A DNA stretch of 10,331 nucleotides from Gymnopilus junonius (taxonomy: Eukaryota > Basidiomycota > Agaricomycetes > Agaricales > Galerinaceae): assembly GCA_015501075.1 (NCBI GenBank), contig JADNYJ010000887.1, positions 1-10,331 of the forward strand, read 5' to 3'. Shown one piece after another: positions 8,084-10,331 of the stretch. Position numbers and translations under genes: made by a program. The notes beneath the pieces were generated by a model. That model saw nothing but the letters and a program-made list of their open reading frames with translations, searched no databases and had not been told where the DNA came from. The first letter of the stretch is position 1. Every line of letters begins with the position of its first letter.

Positions 8084-8690
8084 CCAAGGAGTACTGACTG
8101 GCAAATGCTGAGACACTATCCTGGGAGGGGGTCCAGTAGGGCCTCTAAATGCATAACTTTATCCCAAATAAATAGGCCTAATATAATACATTTTTGACTT
8201 GTATCTACCAATTCTAACATCATTTTCTGCTCTTAACCAGTGATTCAGCTCAATCTGTAGCAAATTGTATTATTGTCAACCAATTCTTCCCTTGTCTTGG
8301 GCTTTCAGATCAGATAATGATATCACTTGGTGGTGCAGGCCATTGCACTGTATGGCATATATAAGGCCTATTCAAGTAATTAAGTACAGATATACTTCAA
8401 GCATCATTAAACCTGCAAATATATTTCTATACATATTAAAAGTTTAATGATTAATATTCAATATGACTGTCATGCATCTGTCAAGGGAGACAAACACTAT
8501 CTGGACAGTATTTATTTTCTGATTGAATGGGTTTAACCAAATGTTGGGACCTGGCTAACTTTGTAATATTAGAAATAAGTTTTTAAGATAACAGTAAGGT
8601 ATAACATTTAAACTAATGAACATATATACTGAAAACAAACCAGAGAGCCTAAAACCTGAGATTATCAGTATATTAAAAATTAGTGCTTGA

Positions 8691-9240
8691 ATGTTAGGTT
8701 AGTCTAGAAAATAACTGATGCTAACTGCAAAATATACTAACTGATTATAACTGTAACTGCAGTCCAGTTAGTAGTTAGTCTAAATTTTAGAATTTATAAG
8801 ACTGATCAAAACTGGTCAAAAATTTTGAAAATTTTCATGATAATAAAGATGTATTATAGCTTTCAAACAACTCTAAAAATATAAATTTTAGTTGAGCATT
8901 GATAAAGTTATAGCAAAACTCAAAAATCATTAAATCTGCTTTAATTTTTTTATTTCTCAACTGTTTGAGATGTTTTTGGGCTCATTTTGACTACAAAAAC
9001 AGTGATTAATTTATTTTATACTACAAAACAATTATTTATGTAAAAAAAAAACCTGGTTATAACTAGTTGATAACTGGTTATATAATTGCACAAAACTGAT
9101 CAAGACTGGTTAGTTGCAGTCTGGTCTAGTTATTTAAATATTTCTAAATTTACCTAACTAGTCTCAGTCTCAGTTAGGGTCCTTGGACACCCAAAAACTA
9201 GACTGGACTGGACTTTTAAATACTACTAAAAATAAACTGG
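8691..9240. mobile_element. Possible degenerate non-autonomous element, AT-rich
   Basis: Motifs such as AACTGGTTATAAC, AACTAGTT, GTTAGTCT and ACTGATCAAAACTGGTCA recur. The last (8801-8818) matches 9095-9112 at 16 of 18 positions in direct orientation. The left part (about 8692-8730) also resembles, imperfectly, the reverse complement of about 9117-9163. No coding sequence lies between. This fits an old MITE-like element, but no clean terminal inverted repeat or target duplication could be fixed by eye. Confidence 0.35.
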
Positions 9241-10331
9241 ACATTGCTGTATTTTTTATCATGATACAGCCCTCTGCCAAACCTCAGTCATCAATCCTAT
9301 ATAAGAATGAGTCCTAAAAGGGCCTTATAACTTAAGGTCATATTGTTATCTTATTACATTTTTTTTACCCAGCACATATGCACCTGTGATGTTGGAAAAC
9401 TGCTAAGGGCATTATAATGCTGATAATACTAGTAATGCAGAGCCTTAATTATAATCTAATTATAATGCAAAGTGGATATTTTGTAATTTAGCATACCAAT
9501 TATAATGCTCAAGCTTGATTATAATGCACAGGGCCTATTTTAGGAAAATGGAAGCAGTGTCTCTAGGCACTTGCCTTACTTCATTCTGACCTTTGTATTT
9601 CAACTCTCACAGTTCTTACTTACTTACTTACCTAAGACTGTTGAAATTAAGTAGTATACACATGAATTGAACATGAAACTTACCCTCAGTGAGATAATAA
9701 CCTTGAAATGTGCATAACTTACTACTGCACTATAGCACTTTTCCATAGTAAAGGAACCTAGAGCTTCATAGCAGCTAGTGATGGCATCTTCCTAAAATGG
9801 TCTGATTGATCAAAGTCCCTATATTTGACTATCCAGATACTACAGTAGTCTCCTCTCTACTTTTAGCTGCTTAATGTCAGTGATAATTGATGTAAAATAT
9901 AAAATATTTAATTGCATTTTGAATGACAGGCAAATCTTGGGGAGATCATGCAGAATTGACATTGAACCCAATGCCATATAAACCAACTGATAGCTTAGGA
10001 TTTGATCACTCCAGAAGGTTCCAAATTTTGAGAGTCCACCCCTCTGCCCATCTGCACATCTGCATGGGGCTGACAAATATCCCAAAGCAGATGTGATAAT
10101 TGTGGCTGTCATCTCTCATGATTAGCACATCAGCCTCACCCTGTCCTTGATGTATTGCCTGCATTTGACTGTAAAATACAAAAAATTTTGTGGATATCTT
10201 TTGCCCACCTTTATGGTTTTTTAGCAGGTGCCAGTATTATACAAATATATTAAAAATATAGTAATTAAACAAGAGTTTTTGAAAGGCTTGTGATGGTTTG
10301 TTATTATTGATCTCAGGTTGCAACTTAGCAA
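9241..10331. other. AT-rich non-coding stretch
   Basis: No credible gene is visible on either strand. It contains the ATTATAATGC cluster (9409-9527) and a (CTTA)4 run at 9615-9630. Reading frames up to about 90 codons at 9840-10112 have no recognisable domain. Confidence 0.55.
9409..9527 (+). repeat. Cluster of four ATTATAATGC motifs
   Basis: Exact copies start at 9411, 9459, 9499 and 9518, all in the same orientation. The first lies inside the 12-bp palindrome GCATTATAATGC (9409-9420). The last two flank TCAAGCTTGA, itself a palindrome. Confidence 0.8.

Larger units (their letters stand above)
7234..8690. other. AT-rich non-coding stretch
   Basis: Base composition drops from GC-rich to AT-rich just right of the hairpin ladder. 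No reading frame of credible length or composition was seen. Contents noted separately are the polypurine tracts at 7494-7671 and a small nested hairpin at 8047-8083. Confidence 0.6.

Noticed and set aside
9615..9630. (CTTA)4 microsatellite
   Set aside because: It is real but short and ordinary.
9840..10112. Minus-strand frame of 90 codons
   Set aside because: No domain, splice context or composition supports coding in this AT-rich stretch.

Overview
The window looks like basidiomycete (Agaricomycetes) nuclear DNA. The main evidence is a spliced transposase of the fungal KDZ type carrying the CxC5/CxC6-like cysteine clusters. Supporting evidence is a set of very short introns (50-57 nt) with GTAAGT/GTATGT-like donors, CTRAY-like branch sites and YAG acceptors. 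No bacterial-style gene, tRNA or rRNA was seen.

Layout. Positions 1-535 hold 164/165-bp tandem repeats, two of them almost identical and one older, each with a 15-bp palindrome. Positions 724-5928 hold a two-gene cassette on the minus strand. Transcription runs first through a multi-exon gene of unknown function (5928-3196): an acidic N-terminus, a Ser/Pro/Arg-rich middle, a conserved-looking domain and a basic coiled-coil tail. After only 7 nt comes the KDZ-like transposase (3188-724), with two coding segments joined over a 57-nt intron. Positions 5929-6288 are the presumed 5' flank. Positions 6289-7233 hold a perfect 15-bp hairpin followed by a minisatellite of about 65-bp period, in which every unit can fold into a hairpin. 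The array becomes degenerate to the right but appears to keep its stems. From about 7240 to 10331 the DNA turns AT-rich and I see no credible gene. That stretch holds a polypurine mirror repeat, an AT-rich degenerate inverted repeat, and a cluster of ATTATAATGC motifs.

Interpretation (inference). Positions 1 to about 6000, and perhaps to about 7230, are one copy of a KDZ-type DNA transposon whose left end lies outside the window. Reading frame is lost at one certain and two probable points, each explained by one missing base. This means either an early-decaying copy or single-base assembly errors. The most unusual signals are the hairpin ladder, with apparent pairwise compensation between units, and the tight pairing of a spliced companion gene with the transposase.
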